The position numbers were made by a program, and so were the translations under genes. Shown here piece after piece: positions 39,088 to 49,625 of a stretch of DNA of 64,000 nucleotides. Source of the stretch: Terrilactibacillus sp. S3-3 (GTDB taxonomy: Bacteria > Bacillota > Bacilli > Bacillales > Sporolactobacillaceae); the NCBI GenBank assembly GCA_030437565.1, contig CP129291.1:2418001-2482000 (forward strand). The letters are read 5' to 3'. Every line of letters starts with the position of its first letter. Within the stretch, counting starts at the first letter, position 1. A model generated the notes under the pieces. It saw only the letters and a list, made by a program, of their open reading frames with translations, searched no databases and had not been told where the DNA came from.

Positions 39088-39864
39088 TTAAATGCTGATG
39101 ATGTTGAAACCGCTGTCGACGTGGAGCGTCTCACCGGTAATGTTTCTTGACAAATCACTAAATAAAAACAGCGCGGCGTTGCCGACATCTTCCTGTGTAA
39201 TGGAACGGCGCAGCGGCGAACGCTCTTCAATCACTTTCAGCACGCTGTTAAAATCGGAAATTCCTTTCGCCGACAATGTGCGAATCGGGCCGGCGGAAAT
39301 CGCATTGACGCGAATGTTCAGCTTTCCGAGGTCGTTCGCTAAATATTTGACACTCGCATCAAGGCTCGCCTTGGCAACACCCATCACATTGTAATTTTTC
39401 ACGACACGTTCACCGCCAAGGTAAGTCAGCGTCACAATACTGCCGCCGTCCGTCATGAGATCTTTTGCCGCCTTGGTGACTGCCGTCAATGAGTACGAAC
39501 TGACATTTTGGGCCAATAGGAAACCGTCGCGCGTCGTATTTAAATAGTCGCCGTCCAGTTCCTCTCTTTTGGCGAACGCGATGCAATGCGCAAGCCCGTG
39601 AATCGTTCCGACCTCGCTTTTAATAGAAGCGAACATGTCGGCAATCCGTTCATCATCGGTCACATCACATTGATAGATCAGACTATCCTTGCCGTTAAGC
39701 GTGGCCGCCAGCTTTTCGAGACCCGATTTAAATCGCTCATTATTATATGTAAAGATAAGCCGCGCGCCTGCCTTGTCGAGCGCCTGGGCAATCCCCCAGC
39801 CAATGCTGCGCCTGTTAGCCACACCCATGACTAGATAAGTGCGTCCTTCTAAAGTTAAATTCAT
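39088..39864 (-). CDS. fabI: Enoyl-[acyl-carrier-protein] reductase (NADH)
   Basis: An intact 258-residue FabI, the last reductive step of fatty-acid elongation. The modified cofactor loop VMGVANRRSIGWGIAQAL, the HCIAFAKREELDGDY stretch and the active-site Tyr-x6-Lys (YNVMGVAKASL) are all present, as is the C-terminal RNITGETLHVDSGFNI. A -10 like TATAAT lies on the minus strand at 39905-39910, about 45 bases upstream of the start. GGGGGG forms part of the ribosome-binding site. In B. subtilis fabI also flanks the yjb genes and cot genes. Confidence 0.97.
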   Translation of the reverse strand: MNLTLEGRTYLVMGVANRRSIGWGIAQALDKAGARLIFTYNNERFKSGLEKLAATLNGKDSLIYQCDVTDDERIADMFASIKSEVGTIHGLAHCIAFAKREELDGDYLNTTRDGFLLAQNVSSYSLTAVTKAAKDLMTDGGSIVTLTYLGGERVVKNYNVMGVAKASLDASVKYLANDLGKLNIRVNAISAGPIRTLSAKGISDFNSVLKVIEERSPLRRSITQEDVGNAALFLFSDLSRNITGETLHVDSGFNIISI

Positions 39865-39947
39865 CGGTTACCCCCCTGCATTTGTCGATTATGTAGATAT
39901 AAATATTATAGCATGAATATAATAAGTGAAACCAGCCGGGTCACAGT

Positions 39948-40028
39948 TGCGAGTGATCCCGGCCCCCGCCCTTTTGCCTGTCTTCCCGCGAGTGATCCCG
40001 GCATCCGCCCTTTTGCCTGTCTCGCGTT
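39948..40028. repeat. Two-copy tandem repeat, unit about 39 bp
   Basis: GCGAGTGATCCCGGC, then four variable bases, then CGCCCTTTTGCCTGTCT occurs twice in tandem upstream of the rodA-like gene. The copies differ mainly at CCCC/ATCC. The rest of 39865-40307 shows nothing more. Confidence 0.85.
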
Positions 40029-40307
40029 CCAACTCCGGCCGCTTCCCCAGGCTTTCTTAATCACTATCCCCCCCAAAATTTAATAGTCGAATTCCAGTAT
40101 GTGGTTTCCGGGAAGTTAATAAAATGGGCAATAAGCCGTACAGACAACGAATAGTATAGTTGCTCTCTAAAAAAAAAATGGTGTGGATGCGTGATTAATG
40201 GTTTCATTTCTTGAGAGTTTAAGCTATCATTATTTAGGTACGATCAACGACGAACCGAACCGATGGATTGCGATCAATTTTTTTGATGAATGAAGGATAG
40301 AGAAAAA

Positions 40308-41472
40308 ATGAACAAAGAAACTTTTTCAAAACTTGATTATACACTGATCTTCATTGTTTTCTTGCTGTTTTGCATCAGCTTGCTGGCGATTCACAACGCG
40401 CCGCTGACCGGCAATGTTCAGCATGTTAATTTTGTTGTCCGACAGGCCGGCTGGTATATGATTTGTTCAATCGTCGCTTTTCTCGTCCTCTTAGTGGATT
40501 ATGATCATTTCAAACAGGTTCACTGGTATCTCTACGGTTTCGGCATGTTCCTGCTCTTAGGACTGACGGCCGCACAGTTCCATGTCCCGGTCCCGTTTAC
40601 CAACAATGACAACGGTGCCTGGAGCTGGTACTTTTTTTCCGGGTATCGGCCAAATTCAACCTGCGGAGTTTATGAAGCTGTTTCTCATCTTTTCGCTAGG
40701 TGCAACGATTGAAAAACATAATGAAATGTATCCGGTCAGGGGCGTTCACGAAGACTTGCTTTTGCTCGGCAAAATTGCCTTGATTTCTCTTCCGCCTCTC
40801 GGTTTGATTTTTATTCAGCCCGACCTTGGTACTGCCCTTGTCATGTTCAGCATCATTGTGGCGGTCACACTCGTGTCCGGCATCCGCTGGCAGTTCGTTG
40901 CCACCATGTTTTCCGCCATTGCATTGGGGCTCGCTGTGTTTTTTATCAGCTGGTTCAAATTTCCGTGGCTTGTTGACATCGTCTTAAAAAGCCACCAAAA
41001 AGAACGCTTTTTAGCCTGGTTCGAACCCTATAAATATACGAACAGCTACGGTTACCAATTGATCAATGCTTTGAACTCGATCGGTTCGGGTCAGGTGTTC
41101 AGCAAAGCGCTGGATAAATCGATCTCTTTTCCTGAAGCTTATAATGACTTTATCTTCGCGGTCATCGGCGGCAGCTTCGGTTTCATCGGTGCGGCCACCG
41201 TTATCACTTTGTTCTTCTTGATGATTTACCGGATTGTGCATGCCGCGATTGAAACCCATGATCCCTTTGGCAGCTACGTCTGCACCGGGATAATCGGCAT
41301 GTTCATGTTTCAAGTGTTTGAAAACATCGGCATGACCATTCAGGTCATGCCGGTCACCGGGATTACCTTGCCGTTTATCAGTTATGGCGGCAGCTCGCTG
41401 CTCACCAGCATGATCTCCATCGGGCTTGTCTTAAGCATCCAGTCGCGGACAAGAAAATATATGTTTACTTAA
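40308..41472 (+). CDS. FtsW/RodA/SpoVE-family peptidoglycan polymerase (frameshifted)
   Basis: A SEDS glycosyltransferase that polymerises lipid II together with a class B penicillin-binding protein. About 388 residues with ten helices. Typical motifs are FIQPDLGTALVMFSIIVAVT, the catalytic-loop region PEAYNDFIFAVIGGSFGFIG, and MPVTGITLPFISYGGSSLLT. ATG 40308 follows AAGGATAG; an upstream ATG at 40290 is less likely. One break in a T run near 40630 (WYFFPGIGQIQPAEFMK expected). Closer to the RodA/YwcF-like than to FtsW itself. A terminator follows. Confidence 0.92.
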
Positions 41473-41478
41473 AACAAA

Positions 41479-41511
41479 AAAGCGCTTCTAAAAAGGCGCT
41501 TTTTTTGTTAA
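41479..41511 (+). terminator. Terminator of the rodA-like gene
   Basis: AAAGCGC...GCGCTTTTTTT hairpin 10-40 bases after the stop. Confidence 0.8.
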
Positions 41512-41573
41512 GTAAATAGCAGGCATATCTTTTATCAAAGCCGTTCATCCTAAAATAAAAGGAGGCTAGGCGA

Positions 41574-42311
41574 TTGTATGATATTATCGGCGACATTCAC
41601 GGCTGTCTCTCGACCTTTAAAGAACTAGTGAATGCGCTTGACTATGAATGGAAAGACGGCATCCCCGTCCATCCCGGCGGACGGACGCTCGTGTTTGTCG
41701 GAGACATCACCGATCGCGGGCCGCACTCACTGGATATGATCCGGCTCGTTGCTGCTGCTGTCCGGCAAAAAAAAGGTTTATATGTCCCCGGCAACCATTG
41801 CAATAAACTATATCGCTATATGATCGGCCGGCCGGTCCAAGTGACGCACGGACTGGAAACAACCGTTGCCGAGCTGGAGGCGCTGCCGGGCCGGGAGCGG
41901 AAAAAAAATAACCCATCTTTTTACCGCATTGTACCGATCGGCGCCGCTTTATCTCGTTTTGGACGGGGGCAGCCTGATCATTTGCCACGCCGGCATTCGC
42001 GAGCAAGACATTGGAAAAACAAGCAAACGCATTGAATCATTCGTGCTCTACGGCGACACAACCGGAAAGAAAGACGAGCGCGGACTGCCGGAGCGCCGCG
42101 ACTGGGCGCGGGACTATCACGGAGATGCCTGGATGTATACGGGCATACTCCGGTGCATGAGCCGCGATGGATGCATCATACGATCAATATTGATACCGGC
42201 TGCGTCTTTGGCGGCGCTCTAACCGCCTTGCGCTACCCGGAAATGCGGGCGGTGTCCGTCCCTTCATCCATGCCGCTCGCCCGAGAAAAATTCAGATCGT
42301 TTGCAGATTAA
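41574..42311 (+). CDS. prpE: PrpE-like bis(5'-nucleosyl)-tetraphosphatase/protein phosphatase (frameshifted)
   Basis: A metallophosphatase of the PPP family. The metal-binding motifs are GDIHG (residues 6-10), [10 protein letters not shown] and GNHCNK, followed by ICHAG. B. subtilis PrpE hydrolyses Ap4A and can dephosphorylate tyrosine, and acts in spore germination. The start is TTG 41574 with AAAGGAGG upstream. Breaks: A run at 41901-41910, and near 42150, after which the frame reads [20 protein letters not shown] and [12 protein letters not shown]. It ends at 42311, overlapping the convergent pseudouridine synthase by 20 bases. About 245 residues. Confidence 0.9.
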
Positions 42312-43223
42312 GCGTAAGCGGCGCCAGCCGCTTCATATCTTCCGGATACATTTTATGGAAGATCATCTCCTGCTTATGGACAGGATGGACAAATTTCAAT
42401 TCAAAGCTGTGCAGCGCCTGCCTGGAGATAAGCTGAACCTGTCCGCCGTATAAATCATCACCGGCGAGCGGGTGGCCGATGGACGAGAAATGGACCCGAA
42501 TCTGGTGTGTTCTTCCCGTTTCCAGGCGGACGGCGACAAGCGCCGTGTCTTCAAATTGTTCAACGACTTTGAAATGGGTCACTGCCCGTTTGCTGCCCTT
42601 TCCGCCGACTTGCCGCTCGATCGCGCTGCCTTCCTTCCGGCCGATCCGATCGGCGCATCGATTGTTCCTTCTTTTTCTCTCATCGTTCCTTCGACAACCG
42701 CCAGGTAGCGGCGGTGCACATCCCCCGCCCTTTGCATTCTGAAAAAAAGTTCATGGGCATAGCGATGTTTGGCGATCAGCATTAAACCGGACGTATTGCG
42801 ATCCAGGCGATTGACAATATGGACGGTTGAGGCAAGGGCCTGCGCTTCAAAATAGGCCAGCGCCCCGTTTGCCAGCGTCCCGCCAGGGTATTGATGGGAA
42901 GGGATGACCGGAATGCCGGCCGGTTTGTTGACGACCAGCAAATAATCGTCTTCATAAACAATATCGAGATCCATCGGTTCACTTTTTAAAAAGGCACTCG
43001 GCTCTTCGGGCGGAAAAACAATGGTGAGTCTCTCCCCTTTTTTCAAGACATGACGTACTGTCTTGCTTTCCCCATTAACAAGCATTCGGCCTCCTTTATA
43101 TTTAATTGCTGAAAGTGTCCGATGCGACACCCACCCTCATCTCTCTCAAAAAATCGCGCGCAGCAACGAACCATCATGCCGCGCATCAATGATTATTTCT
43201 GTATAATACGGCTGCTTTTCCAT
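42292..43223 (-). CDS. yjbO: RluA/RluD-family pseudouridine synthase, YjbO-like (frameshifted)
   Basis: The enzyme isomerises uridine in RNA. ATG 43223 opens [20 protein letters not shown]; a break in a T run near 43148 leads to [20 protein letters not shown] (S4-like part). The catalytic motif is [18 protein letters not shown] with Asp as nucleophile, followed by [20 protein letters not shown] in the last segment. The second break is near 42580-42640 ([14 protein letters not shown] expected). About 310 residues. Position between ppnK and prpE is the same as B. subtilis yjbO. Confidence 0.9.
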
Positions 43224-43375
43224 GCTTTACGGATTGGCACTCCGCCGCCTTCTTGGGGCAGAAGCACCAAACTTCACACCTCTCCATCCTCTTTTTCTGC
43301 TAAAGGTCCGCCTGCAGGCTTTCGGGCGCGGCCATTCATTTTGAAACCGCGGATTCTGCCGGAAAAGGAACGGTC

Positions 43376-44166
43376 TTAACCGATAAATGAATCACGTACT
43401 CTCCGCCAGAACGGAAAAGGCCGAAATCTGGCAAACCGCACTCTTTCCTTAGCGACACGGCACTCAATCAACTGAACATTTTCATGAAGAAAAGATAAAT
43501 GATCAATGGTTATATGGAAGCTTGTCTCGTTCACCGGCTGCAGCTGGCACGGGTGGTGCTTAGGCAAAATAAGCGGTGAGCCGACCGTCCGGTACACTCG
43601 ATTATTTATAGATGCAATTTCAGTCAACTGGATCGATGCCAAGAAGGATGAATGATCGCTCCTGAGAGGGCCTTGTTATATGCGGTACTGCCCGTCGGTG
43701 TGGAGATGCATAAACCATCGCCGCGAAAACTTTCAAATTTTTCATTTTTAATGAGAACATCGGCAACTAGCAAGCTTTCGGTACTCTTGACTGTAGATTC
43801 ATTCAGCGCAAGATAACGTTTCTTCTCTTCGCCGTTATTGAAAGAGATAGTGACTTCAAGAAGCGGGTAATCCACGACTTTCAGCGGTGACCTTGCGATT
43901 TGAATGACAAGCTTTTCAACTTCCTCCGGCGTCCAATCCGCATAAAAGCCAAGGTGGCCTGTGTGAACACCGACAAAAGCCGTCTCCTGCAGCCGATGAA
44001 CATAGCGGTGAAAAGCATACAGCAGCGTGCCATCTCCGCCTACCGAAACGACAATATCCGGCTCTTCTTCATCATAATCTAAATTAAAATCAATTAAATA
44101 ATTATATATAGTCTCTCGCAGTTGATTTGAAAAATCGTCACCCTTCGTCTGAATCGCAAATTTCAT
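43376..44166 (-). CDS. ppnK: NAD kinase (frameshifted)
   Basis: Phosphorylates NAD to NADP. The GGDGT loop ([17 protein letters not shown]), [11 protein letters not shown], the NESTVKS motif ([14 protein letters not shown]) and [22 protein letters not shown] are in the first frame. After a break near 43640 the protein continues [20 protein letters not shown] and SPLILPKHH. Corrected length about 263 residues. NAD kinase is essential in bacteria, so this frameshift is almost certainly a sequence error. ATG 44166. Lies between relQ and yjbO as in B. subtilis. Confidence 0.95.
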
Positions 44167-44309
44167 TCATTCGGTTTGGCCGAAAATCCGTCTGCCGGCT
44201 CGCCAAACATTCACATCCTCTCAGTTCTTAATCTCATCGTTATCATCTATTCCGCGTGCCTCTCAGCCGGCGAATAAGCCGACCGCAAGGCAATGTTTTG
44301 GGCATTGGG

Positions 44310-44963
44310 TTAACAACGTTCTTTTTCTTCTTTTCCGGAATCTTGAACATTATTTTTTTGGGAAAAGTGCTGCTGGGCAATTTGAATCTCTCCGCGAATT
44401 TTCGACATTTCTTCATCCAAACGAAATGCCGCTTCTGCGGCTCTAAGCAGGCGGATCTTAACGTCTTTCGGTATGTTGCCTTTATACTTATAATTAAGAG
44501 AATGCTCAATCGTCGCCCAAAAATTCATTGCCAGCGTCCGAATTTGAATTTCTACCAATTTTTTTTGTTCACCATTGATTGTCTGAACCGGATATTGGAC
44601 GACAACATGGTATGAGCGATAGCCGCTATCCTTTTTTGGTAATATAATCCCTTTTTCTTCAACTACAGCGAGATCGGTGCGACTGCGAATGAGATCGATC
44701 ACTTTCTTGATATCGTCAACGAACTGGCACATGACGCGAATGCCGGCCAAATCCTGCATCTGCGTGTTTAATTGATCGAGCGGTATGCCTTTTCTCCTTG
44801 CCTTATCCAAAATGCTTGGCACCGGTTTGACTCTGCCGGTTACGAATTCAATTGGCGAATTTTTAGAAGCTACTTCATATAGTTCACGGTAGCCGCGCAA
44901 TTTGATTTTCAACTCATCAACGGCCTGTTTATATGGTGCCAGAAAAGCTTCCCATTCCATCAA
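44310..44963 (-). CDS. relQ: Small alarmone synthetase (GTP pyrophosphokinase, YjbM/RelQ type)
   Basis: An intact 217-residue enzyme making (p)ppGpp from GTP/GDP and ATP. Synthetase motifs: the G-loop region FVTGRVKPVPSILDKARRKG, MQDLAGIRVMCQFVDDI, KDSGYRSYHVVVQYP, and VEIQIRTLAMNFWATIEHSL. No hydrolase or regulatory domain, as in the SAS1 group. It probably raises alarmone levels under envelope stress. The C-terminus is charged (QDSGKEEKERC). Directly upstream of ppnK as in B. subtilis yjbM-ppnK. Confidence 0.95.
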   Translation of the reverse strand: MMEWEAFLAPYKQAVDELKIKLRGYRELYEVASKNSPIEFVTGRVKPVPSILDKARRKGIPLDQLNTQMQDLAGIRVMCQFVDDIKKVIDLIRSRTDLAVVEEKGIILPKKDSGYRSYHVVVQYPVQTINGEQKKLVEIQIRTLAMNFWATIEHSLNYKYKGNIPKDVKIRLLRAAEAAFRLDEEMSKIRGEIQIAQQHFSQKNNVQDSGKEEKERC

Positions 44964-45218
44964 CCCATCACCTCAACTGGATAATTTGCCCATTTTGACA
45001 TCAGACATTCAAAAAAAGTCATGATTTTTGCACGATGCTATAGGACTTATCATATATGTGCAAAAAGGCTGCTTCAACCTGCCAACTTTTTTGAACCTAA
45101 AGTTTCTTAATAGCAGTTGTCTCCTCCACACCTGTCATAATTTAATTGAACTTTCGAGCTTTCCAGATCTGACATTGGAAGCGGCGGATTCGATGCTTTA
45201 AAGCAGGGAGTTTTTTTC

Positions 45219-45803
45219 ATGAGTCAGGAATTGGAAATAGAATTTAAGAATATGCTGACGCGGGAGGAGTTCGACGACCTTTGCCGCCGTTTCAACATAA
45301 GTGACCATGCTTTTTTTCGGCAAACAAACGATTATTTTGATACAGCGGATTTTAAACTTCGCAGGGCTAAGACCGCTTTGCGCATCCGCCGAGCAGAAGG
45401 ACGCTTCGACTTTACACTGAAGCAGCCGCATGACGGCGTAATTCTGGAAACGCATCAACCGCTGTCTGAAGAAGAAGCGGGTTGCCTGATAAACACAGGC
45501 AAATTTCCGCAAGGCGATGTTTGCGATTGTTTAGTCCGGCAAGGCATACATATCAACAAGCTCGATCATTTAGGGACACTGACGACGCGGCGCGCCCAGT
45601 TTCCTTATAAAAATGGTGAATTATTTCTTGATCACAGTTTTTATTTTGATCACGAAGACTATGAACTGGAGTTTGAAGCAGCGGATCGAGCAGCAGGCCG
45701 TCAAGTTTTTGCACAGCTCCTGTCCGCTTGCCGGATTCCCGAACGGCCTTCCCTGAATAAGATTTTACGTTTTTATCATTACAAAAAAGGAATGGAGCGG
45801 TAA
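45219..45803 (+). CDS. yjbK: CYTH-domain phosphatase-like protein (YjbK)
   Basis: An intact 194-residue CYTH protein. It opens with the EIEFK signature (SQELEIEFKNMLTREEF), then NDYFDTADFKLRRAKTALRI, RRAEGRFDFTLKQP, ELFLDHSFYFDHEDYELEFE and the helical end (LSACRIPERPSLNKILRFYH). The tunnel fold binds triphosphates or inorganic polyphosphate; adenylate cyclase activity is not expected. It is divergent from relQ, and separated by 2 bases from the transglycosylase gene. Confidence 0.93.
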   Translation: MSQELEIEFKNMLTREEFDDLCRRFNISDHAFFRQTNDYFDTADFKLRRAKTALRIRRAEGRFDFTLKQPHDGVILETHQPLSEEEAGCLINTGKFPQGDVCDCLVRQGIHINKLDHLGTLTTRRAQFPYKNGELFLDHSFYFDHEDYELEFEAADRAAGRQVFAQLLSACRIPERPSLNKILRFYHYKKGMER

Positions 45804-45805
45804 TT

Positions 45806-46591
45806 TTGCTGACGAATACACAATGGCTGCCTCAGCTCCTGCAATTAAATATGCTTGGCAGTTTGGGTAACAGTACGATTTATCAAACAACTGAAAATGC
45901 CACGGGCAATGCCGGGAGTTTTTTTTTCTTCTCTGCTTGCTTCCATGCTCTCAGCATCTTCGAATACGGACAGTTCATCGGCTCTGCCCCTGTCTGAATG
46001 GTCATCAGGCGCCGGCACTGCGAATAACGGTGTCAACATGGCTTCTTTGGACAGCCTTCTGCTTGAGGCCCTCTTGTCAGGGACAAGCCTGACATCCGGA
46101 ACCGGAACCAACTTAAACAGTCTCCTGCCTCAAGAAATCTCTTCGTCATCGCTTTCGCCTGCAGCAGCAAGCACGGCCGGAGCGCCGGCGCTGTCCGCAG
46201 ATAAAACAGCGGCAAACGGCTCTTACAGTGACATCATTAACCAAATGGGCAAAAAATATGATGTGGATCCCAAACTCATCCAATCCGTTATCAAGCAGGA
46301 ATCGGGCGGCCATGCAAACGCAACCAGCGCGGCCGGTGCTCAGGGGCTCATGCAGCTGATGCCTGCTACTTCTCAGGCGCTCGGCGTCACCGATCCTTAT
46401 GATCCGAAACAGAATATCGAAGGCGGGACGAAATATCTCAAACAGCTGCTTGATCATTTTAACGGCGACAAGCGCCTGGCCGTCGCCGCATATAATGCCG
46501 GAACGGCCAGCGTTGAAAAATATAACGGCATTCCGCCTTATTCTGAAACGCAAGCATACGTCAATAACGTGCTCTCAACCTACAACAGCTG
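45806..46591 (+). CDS. Lytic transglycosylase (YjbJ/CwlQ-like, frameshifted)
   Basis: The start is TTG 45806. After about 35 residues a T run (45918-45927) breaks the frame; it resumes PGVFFSSLLASMLSASSNTD. A Ser/Ala/Gly-rich linker leads to the C-terminal SLT domain (about residues 135-260): YDVDPKLIQSVIKQESGGHA with the catalytic Glu, SAAGAQGLMQLMPATSQALG, DPYDPKQNIEGGTKYLKQLL and AAYNAGTASVEKYNGIPPY. No classic signal peptide is seen, as in B. subtilis YjbJ. It cleaves peptidoglycan glycan strands. A terminator follows. Confidence 0.9.
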
Positions 46592-46631
46592 ACTGCGTAA
46601 TATTTGAAAATGTAGATATTGGGGGGTATTG

Positions 46632-46671
46632 AAAGGCTGTTTCATGATCAAAAAAACATGAACAGCCTTTC
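46632..46671 (+). terminator. Terminator after the transglycosylase
   Basis: GAAAGGCTGTT(T)CATG pairs with CATGAACAGCCTTTC, followed by TTTATT. Confidence 0.8.
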
Positions 46672-46749
46672 TTTATTCAACTTTAAGCAGGCCTTGGTTT
46701 AAGGGCTTAGAACTTTGAACCGGCGTTCTACCCGCCGGGCGCACTAAAA

Positions 46750-46787
46750 AAAAAGCGCTCCGCTTCTGTTAACGAAGCGGAGCATTT
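46750..46787 (-). terminator. Terminator of the MFS gene
   Basis: On the minus strand GCTCCGCTTC pairs with GAAGCGGAGC and is followed by GCTTTTTTTTT. Confidence 0.85.
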
Positions 46788-46818
46788 GTATGCTTTTTTT
46801 GAAGGTAGCAGCGAGCGC

Positions 46819-48051
46819 TTAATGCTGGCCAATCAATCTTCTCGGGCCGTGTCTTCGCGTCCGCTCATGGCGCCGGGCCAGTCTGACTGAAAAAGAGAAG
46901 ACGATGCCCAAAGCGAGCAGCCCAATGATCACAGACACGATACCCAGCCAGCCATAGTAGCTGAGGAAAATACCGCCGACCGAGCCGATGACACTTGATC
47001 CGACATAATAGAACAAGAGATACAGCGATGAAGCCTGCGCCTTTTCGCGGCGGTTGGCCAAAAGCCCGACCCAACTGCTGGCGACCGAGTGGCCGCCGAA
47101 AAAGCCGAAAGTGAGCAGCGCCAAACCGATAATTTTCAACACAAGCGGGACGCTTAAAGTCAGCACCGTGCCGGCCGCCATGAGCAGAATACAAATGGTA
47201 ATGACATAGGAACGGTCCATATGATCGGCGATGCGCCCCATCCACGTTGAACTGACTGTTCCAACCAGATAAATGACGAAAATGAAGCCGACGAATGTCT
47301 GGCTTAAATGATAAGGCGCGGCCATCAGCGGAATGCCGATATAATTATAAACGGTAACGAAGCTGCCCATTAAGATAAACCCGAGACAATAGAGCAGCAC
47401 CAGGCTAGGCGACTTGATATTTTGAATAAAACCGACCGTCGTCCGCTTAAGCGAGGCTTTTTTCGGATCAAAATGCCTGGACTTCGGAAGCATCAAAATG
47501 AAAATCACGCTCATGGCCATACTCAGAGCACCGAGAGCTCCGATCGCCGCGTTCCATGAAAACTTATCGCTGAGAATCCCGACAATTAACCGGCCGGCAA
47601 GCCCGCCGACACTATTGCCGCTCACGTAAATGCCGATCACGTAGCCTAAACAACTTTTATGAAATTCTTCATTTATATAAGCCATGGCAATCGACGGAAA
47701 CCCGGCCAGCAGCGCTCCCTGAACAAAACGAACCGCAATGAGCAGCGGCAGGCTGTGAATAAACCCGACAATAAAGGATAAAAAGGCCGAAGACACAAGA
47801 GCAAGTGCCATAATTTTTTTCCGGTCAAACATGCCCGACGTAAAAGAGACAATAAATAAAAAGATAGCAAGCGCTCCCGTCGCAAAGGACAATGTCAAGC
47901 TGGCCGCCGCCGGCGAGACATGGAACTGTTTGGCCATAACAGGAATCACCGGCTGTGTACTGTATAAGTCAGCGTACATAATAAAGCTGCCAAGAAACAG
48001 AGCGACTAATGTCTTTTTAAAAGCCCTGTCTTCTGGTGATATAAAATCCAT
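46819..48051 (-). CDS. MFS transporter, YnfM/YgaY-like
   Basis: An intact 410-residue 12-helix major facilitator. TM1 is FLGSFIMYADLYSTQPVIPV; motif A occurs as FTSGMFDRKKIMALALVSSA; GLAGRLIVGILSDKFSWNAA lies in TM5-6. The LYSTQPxIP opening is typical of the YnfM branch (arabinose/drug-type efflux permeases). It is divergent from a LysR gene 536 bases away, the usual arrangement of regulator and target. Substrate unknown. Confidence 0.9.
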   Translation of the reverse strand: MDFISPEDRAFKKTLVALFLGSFIMYADLYSTQPVIPVMAKQFHVSPAAASLTLSFATGALAIFLFIVSFTSGMFDRKKIMALALVSSAFLSFIVGFIHSLPLLIAVRFVQGALLAGFPSIAMAYINEEFHKSCLGYVIGIYVSGNSVGGLAGRLIVGILSDKFSWNAAIGALGALSMAMSVIFILMLPKSRHFDPKKASLKRTTVGFIQNIKSPSLVLLYCLGFILMGSFVTVYNYIGIPLMAAPYHLSQTFVGFIFVIYLVGTVSSTWMGRIADHMDRSYVITICILLMAAGTVLTLSVPLVLKIIGLALLTFGFFGGHSVASSWVGLLANRREKAQASSLYLLFYYVGSSVIGSVGGIFLSYYGWLGIVSVIIGLLALGIVFSFSVRLARRHERTRRHGPRRLIGQH

Positions 48052-48344
48052 TTAAAGGTCAATCCCTTCAGTAAAACTCTTAGCTACTTCATCGTATGAC
48101 GAATGATTCATGATGTCTAATATATTATTCGAATGAGTTTAATGTATCATAAGTTATGAAAGTCCGAAACCTTTAATGTAGCGGTATCTTAAATATTGTG
48201 TAAAAGACAAATTGCCGGCAGCAGCTGTATAATTGGGTGAGATTCCGTGCAGAGCCGGCAAATCGATCGCTGACTTGTAAGCTCATTCATGTTAACGTAT
48301 TTCGTCGAATCTCCGCCATGCCGGCTCTCTAATAGCGGCATCGC

Positions 48345-48407
48345 TTTATTGGGATCCGGCTGGTTAGCACTGAGGTTCAGCAGGTTAGACCTCGGATCCG
48401 GCTGGTT
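48345..48407 (+). repeat. Short array of GGTTAG-type ~21-bp units
   Basis: About three degenerate units (GGATCCGGCTGGTTAGCACT, GAGGTTCAGCAGGTTAGACC, GGATCCGGCTGGTTAGACCT) of the same family as the array at 55510-55715. The flanks 48052-48340 and 48415-48587 hold no gene. Confidence 0.7.
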
Positions 48408-48587
48408 AGACCTCAATAAGAGATACGACTGACAAGAGCGGACAGATGCAGGTTCCTGAGATCAATCAAAAAAGTCCGGTTTAATCATTCATTTGAATGG
48501 TATGATAACCTATACTTGCATCTTTGTATATGATTCATGCATAGTGGTAATATTGTGCTATTTTATATAGTAGGGGGGATTGTCATT

Positions 48588-49466
48588 ATGGAATGGCAAC
48601 AAATTGAGTATTTCCAAATGGTCGCATATATGCAGCACATGACGAAAGCGGCGGAAGCCCTGTCGATTTCACAGCCGGCGCTCAGCCGCTCCATCGCCCG
48701 GCTTGAAGATGAACTGGGGGTTTCTCTTTTCGAACGCCAGGGGCGGAACATTATCTTAAACCGGTACGGGGAACTTTTTCTAAAACGGGCAAATCGGATT
48801 TTAAAAGAATTTGAAGAAGCAAAGCAGGAAATCCAGGATCTGCTCGATCCCGAATACGGCGAAGTCTCGCTTGGCTTCTTGGCTACACTCGGCGTCAATA
48901 TGATTCCGGATATTATCCGAGAATTTCAGCACCACCATCCTAATACAAGAATTAAACTGTATCAAAACAGCAACATTTCCCTATTAAAACAATTGGAATC
49001 AGGAGAGATTGATCTCTGCCTCGTACACCGTTCCTTTAATGAACCGCATATTGAATGGATCAAGTTATGGAATGAGGAACTGTTTCTGATGGTGCCTGCT
49101 TCGCACAGATTGGCCGCTTATGATTCGGTTACCCTGGACGCTATTAAGAACGAACCTTTCATTATGATGAAAGAAGGATTCGAACTGCGCAAGATTGCCG
49201 ACCGGCTGTGCCGTGAAGCCGGCTTCGCTCCTCGTATTACTTTTGAGGGTGAAGAAGTCACCACGCTTGCCGGCCTTGTTGCCGCCGGACTGGGTGTTGC
49301 CCTCCTGCCCGATCAAAAGGATATCGACAGCAGCAAAGTGGCCAAATTGCACGTTCGCTGGCCGAGCTGCGAGAGGCAAATCGGCCTTTCCTGGTACGAA
49401 GGAAGGTATCTTTCACCGACGTCTGCCCAGTTTAAGGAATTTGTGATCAAACATTATAAACGCTGA
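48588..49466 (+). CDS. LysR-family transcriptional regulator
   Basis: An intact 292-residue regulator from ATG 48588 (AGGGGGG upstream). The N-terminal winged helix-turn-helix is canonical (MTKAAEALSISQPALSRSIA, RLEDELGVSLFERQGRNIIL). The rest is the periplasmic-binding-like effector domain (YGEVSLGFLATLGVNMIPDI, ESGEIDLCLVHRSF, VAAGLGVALLPDQ). It most likely controls the divergent MFS gene. Effector unknown. Confidence 0.93.
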   Translation: MEWQQIEYFQMVAYMQHMTKAAEALSISQPALSRSIARLEDELGVSLFERQGRNIILNRYGELFLKRANRILKEFEEAKQEIQDLLDPEYGEVSLGFLATLGVNMIPDIIREFQHHHPNTRIKLYQNSNISLLKQLESGEIDLCLVHRSFNEPHIEWIKLWNEELFLMVPASHRLAAYDSVTLDAIKNEPFIMMKEGFELRKIADRLCREAGFAPRITFEGEEVTTLAGLVAAGLGVALLPDQKDIDSSKVAKLHVRWPSCERQIGLSWYEGRYLSPTSAQFKEFVIKHYKR

Positions 49467-49625
49467 CGACGGAGAATCGCCCTCCGGTTTCTGTGAAGAT
49501 AGCGCTGTCCCGCCTTTATTATGCTTATATTTTGCTTTCAATCAGGCAAAAATAGACATACGAAAATCGCTCTGCCCTTAAATGCTTAAATAAGCCGCAT
49601 TGGGCAAATAAGGAATGAGATAAGC

